Positions 34,229 to 35,538 of a DNA stretch of 35,538 bases are shown piece by piece. The notes below the pieces were generated by a model that saw only the letters and a program-made list of their open reading frames with translations, was not told the origin of the DNA and ran no database searches. The stretch is from positions 1-35,538 of the forward strand of contig CAYOKT010000026.1 in the NCBI GenBank assembly GCA_964404605.1, given 5' to 3'. The position numbers and the translations under genes were made by a program. Source of the stretch: CAYOKT01 sp964404605 (GTDB taxonomy: Bacteria; Electryoneota; Electryoneia; Electryoneales; Electryoneaceae). Positions within the stretch are counted from its first letter, which is position 1; each line of letters begins with the position of its first letter.

Positions 34229-34541
34229 GATCCTCAACGCGATCTACGACGCCACCGGGGTGCGGATCGACGAGCTGCCCGTGACCATCAGCCGACTCCT
34301 GGAACGCGCGGCGGCGGACAGGATCACCATCCCCACCTTCGAGGGGAAGCGAGGGCATCCCCCCCTCTTCGGAGTCGATACGATCCCCTGTCTCCGGCGG
34401 GCGCCGCTCGAGGCCGGTGCGCGATGGGTATATTCCGCACACCCGGACCTGGTGGTCGAGGTCGAGACAGGGGACCGGGGCGTCTTGCTGAATGTGAACA
34501 CGAGGGAGGAATGGCTGGAAGCGGAAAACAGCGGCCGGTTC
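34229..34541 (+). pseudogene. Remnant joining the end of the Mo-hydroxylase large subunit to the 3' half of mocA
   Basis: Bases 34229-34286 copy 14425-14482 (two mismatches) and encode ILNAIYDATGVRIDELPVT, the end of the large subunit. Bases 34287-34541 copy 14936-15190 and encode the second half of MocA. The 453 bp between them are lost at a shared GACC, and the fusion stays in frame. The first 41 bp of the mocA part differ at six positions; the remaining 214 bp are identical. It lacks the NTP-binding half of MocA and the Mo site, so it cannot be functional. An open frame through it begins upstream of the promoter at 34125 and is probably not translated. It sits directly before xdhC. Confidence 0.85.
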
Positions 34542-34570
34542 ATCCGGCTGGAGGAACGAGGAAGGTCAAG

Positions 34571-35353
34571 ATGACAGGCGATTCTCTCTGGCAAGAGGCG
34601 GGCGAACTCGACCGGGCGGGGCGCGCGTTCTGCCTGGTCACCGTGGCGGAGACGTCGGGTTCGGTGCCGCGCAGGGCCGGTGCCGCGATGCTCGTGCGCG
34701 ATGACGGCTCGACCATCGGAACCATCGGCGGCGCGAGCATTGAGCGCACCTGCGCGGAGGTCGCGCTGGAAGTGATCGCCTCCGGCAAACCCGTCCTGAG
34801 GAAATACAGCCTGAACGATGTCGAGGGGAAGGAGACGGGGTCGATCTGCGGCGGCTCGGTGACGATCCTGTTCCATCCCCGCCCGGCGAGACAGATCCTG
34901 CATCTCTTCGGCGCGGGGCACGTGGCGCGCCCCACGGCACACCTCGCCGCGATGGCCGGGTACTCGGTGATCGTCTACGAGGAAAAGGAAGAGTACGCCG
35001 ACCGGGAATCGTTTCCCGATGCGATGTCTATCCGGGTCGGGGACCCCGTCCGGTCGGCGGAGAAAGCCACCTTCTCCGAACGGGATGCCGTGATCATCAT
35101 GACAGGTTCGCACAAGGTCGACTTCGAGATTCTCAAGGCGCTGAAGAACCGGAAGGTCGCCTACCTCGGGGTGATCGCCAGCAGGAAGAAGGCGGTTCAC
35201 ATGCGCAAAGAGCTGAAGGCGGCGGGCTGGACTGAGGCGGCGATCGATGCCGTGCACGCTCCCATCGGACTCGACATCCCGGCCCGAACACCCGGGGAGA
35301 TCGCGATCTCCATCGCCGCGGAACTGATCACCGTCCGTGGACCGGTGGAATAG
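34571..35353 (+). CDS. xdhC: XdhC/CoxI-family molybdenum hydroxylase maturation factor
   Basis: The 260-residue protein has the XdhC signatures: TSGSVPRRAGAAMLV, GTIGGASIE, GSICGGSV with the conserved Cys, then a Rossmann domain with LFGAGHVARP and a C-terminal PIGLDIPARTPGEIAISI. XdhC binds the molybdenum cofactor, supports its sulfuration and inserts it into xanthine dehydrogenase-family enzymes. Its client is almost certainly the hydroxylase at 10696-14530, now 20 kb away. A trace of an xdhC start after the intact mocA and the mocA remnant before this gene suggest they were once adjacent. A purine-rich site (GGAAGG) precedes ATG 34571. Confidence 0.9.
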   Translation: MTGDSLWQEAGELDRAGRAFCLVTVAETSGSVPRRAGAAMLVRDDGSTIGTIGGASIERTCAEVALEVIASGKPVLRKYSLNDVEGKETGSICGGSVTILFHPRPARQILHLFGAGHVARPTAHLAAMAGYSVIVYEEKEEYADRESFPDAMSIRVGDPVRSAEKATFSERDAVIIMTGSHKVDFEILKALKNRKVAYLGVIASRKKAVHMRKELKAAGWTEAAIDAVHAPIGLDIPARTPGEIAISIAAELITVRGPVE

Positions 35354-35449
35354 GGGGAATCGATCGCATTGCAGAGACCGTCCTTGCACAACGGAATACC
35401 TCCGCGAGTCCTGATTTTTCACGCATAGGAAATCGTGCTACAAGAGCGG

Positions 35450-35477
35450 AAAAAAGAGTTGCGAATCGCTTCGCAAC
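35450..35477 (-). terminator. Rho-independent terminator (tRNA-Lys; possibly also xdhC)
   Basis: On the minus strand GTTGCGAA, loop GCGA, TTCGCAAC (35477-35458) is followed by TC and a run of six T (35455-35450), a classical intrinsic terminator about 17 nt after the tRNA. On the plus strand the same stem is followed by CCCTTTCTTTTCT, so it may also end the xdhC transcript. Confidence 0.8.
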
Positions 35478-35494
35478 CCTTTCTTTTCTCGTAG

Positions 35495-35538
35495 TACGCC
35501 ATCCAGGACTCGAACCTGGAACCAACGGATTAAGAGTC
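35495..35538 (-). tRNA. tRNA-Lys (anticodon CTT), 3' part
   Basis: Read on the minus strand from the window edge, the sequence gives the anticodon loop CTCTTAA (anticodon CTT, lysine), then the T-arm CCAGG-TTCGAGT-CCTGG, then acceptor strand ATGGCGT and discriminator A at 35495. CCA is not encoded. The 5' half lies beyond the window. Confidence 0.88.

Noticed and set aside
34077..34574. 165-residue open frame before xdhC as a real gene
   Set aside because: Its homologous part is a truncated join of two unrelated proteins, its start codon lies upstream of the likely promoter, and the N-terminal part matches nothing.
35495..35538. tRNA-Lys as attachment site of the island
   Set aside because: The island ends at the mocA duplication, not at the tRNA; no integrase is visible and no tRNA 3' end copy was noticed at the left boundary.
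1..35538. CRISPR array, phage genes, transposase
   Set aside because: No regularly spaced repeats and no transposase, integrase or phage structural motif were found on either strand.

Overview
The window reads as GC-rich DNA from an anaerobic or facultatively anaerobic bacterium, probably an uncultured lineage near the FCB group (Fibrobacteres-Chlorobi-Bacteroidetes and relatives). Three large secreted proteins end in type IX secretion-type sorting domains with an NPFN motif. They sit beside a benzoyl-CoA-type anaerobic aromatic catabolic operon. The taxonomic placement is inference; no rRNA gene is present.

Region 1 (1-10545, minus strand) is one long catabolic operon read from a promoter near 10516-10545. 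In order of transcription it encodes an isocitrate/isopropylmalate-type dehydrogenase, an aconitase-family large subunit, a MarR regulator, the aconitase-family small subunit, a thiolase, a 3-hydroxyacyl-CoA dehydrogenase/enoyl-CoA hydratase fusion, a homocitrate/isopropylmalate/Re-citrate synthase-family enzyme, the ring-opening hydrolase Oah/BamA and an SDR dehydrogenase cut by the window edge. BamA, the dehydrogenase and the thiolase fit the known lower benzoyl-CoA pathway: 6-oxocyclohexene-carbonyl-CoA to 3-hydroxypimelyl-CoA to 3-oxopimelyl-CoA to glutaryl-CoA plus acetyl-CoA. The 2-oxoacid elongation set (synthase, dehydratase, dehydrogenase) in the same operon is unexpected. It may take acetyl-CoA on to 2-oxoglutarate.

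Region 2 (10696-15208, plus strand) is divergent. It encodes a three-subunit molybdenum hydroxylase (FAD, 2Fe-2S and Mo subunits, overlapping by 4 bases) that resembles 4-hydroxybenzoyl-CoA reductase but lacks its extra 4Fe-4S loop, followed by the Mo-cofactor nucleotidyltransferase MocA. The matching XdhC maturation factor is not next to it but about 19 kb away (34571-35353), behind a degenerate second copy of the end of the Mo subunit and the end of mocA.

Region 3 (15209-34228) therefore looks like an island that split an ancestral large-subunit/mocA/xdhC cluster. It carries an alpha/beta-hydrolase overlapping a giant regulator (pseudokinase, STAND-type ATPase, helical repeats, GAF, PAS, sigma-54 AAA+ and Fis-type HTH; the pseudokinase lobe is split by a +1 frame change). 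Next come a consensus sigma-54 promoter with upstream repeats, a lipoprotein, a cysteine-less thioredoxin-like protein and three modular secreted proteins. A second alpha/beta-hydrolase, paralogous to the first, lies in opposite orientation at the far end. The picture is a self-contained system in which a sensor hydrolase and regulator would control a sigma-54-driven surface-protein operon.

Region 4 (34125-35538) has a promoter whose -10 box lies inside a 19-bp palindrome, xdhC, a Rho-independent terminator and the 3' half of a minus-strand tRNA-Lys(CUU).
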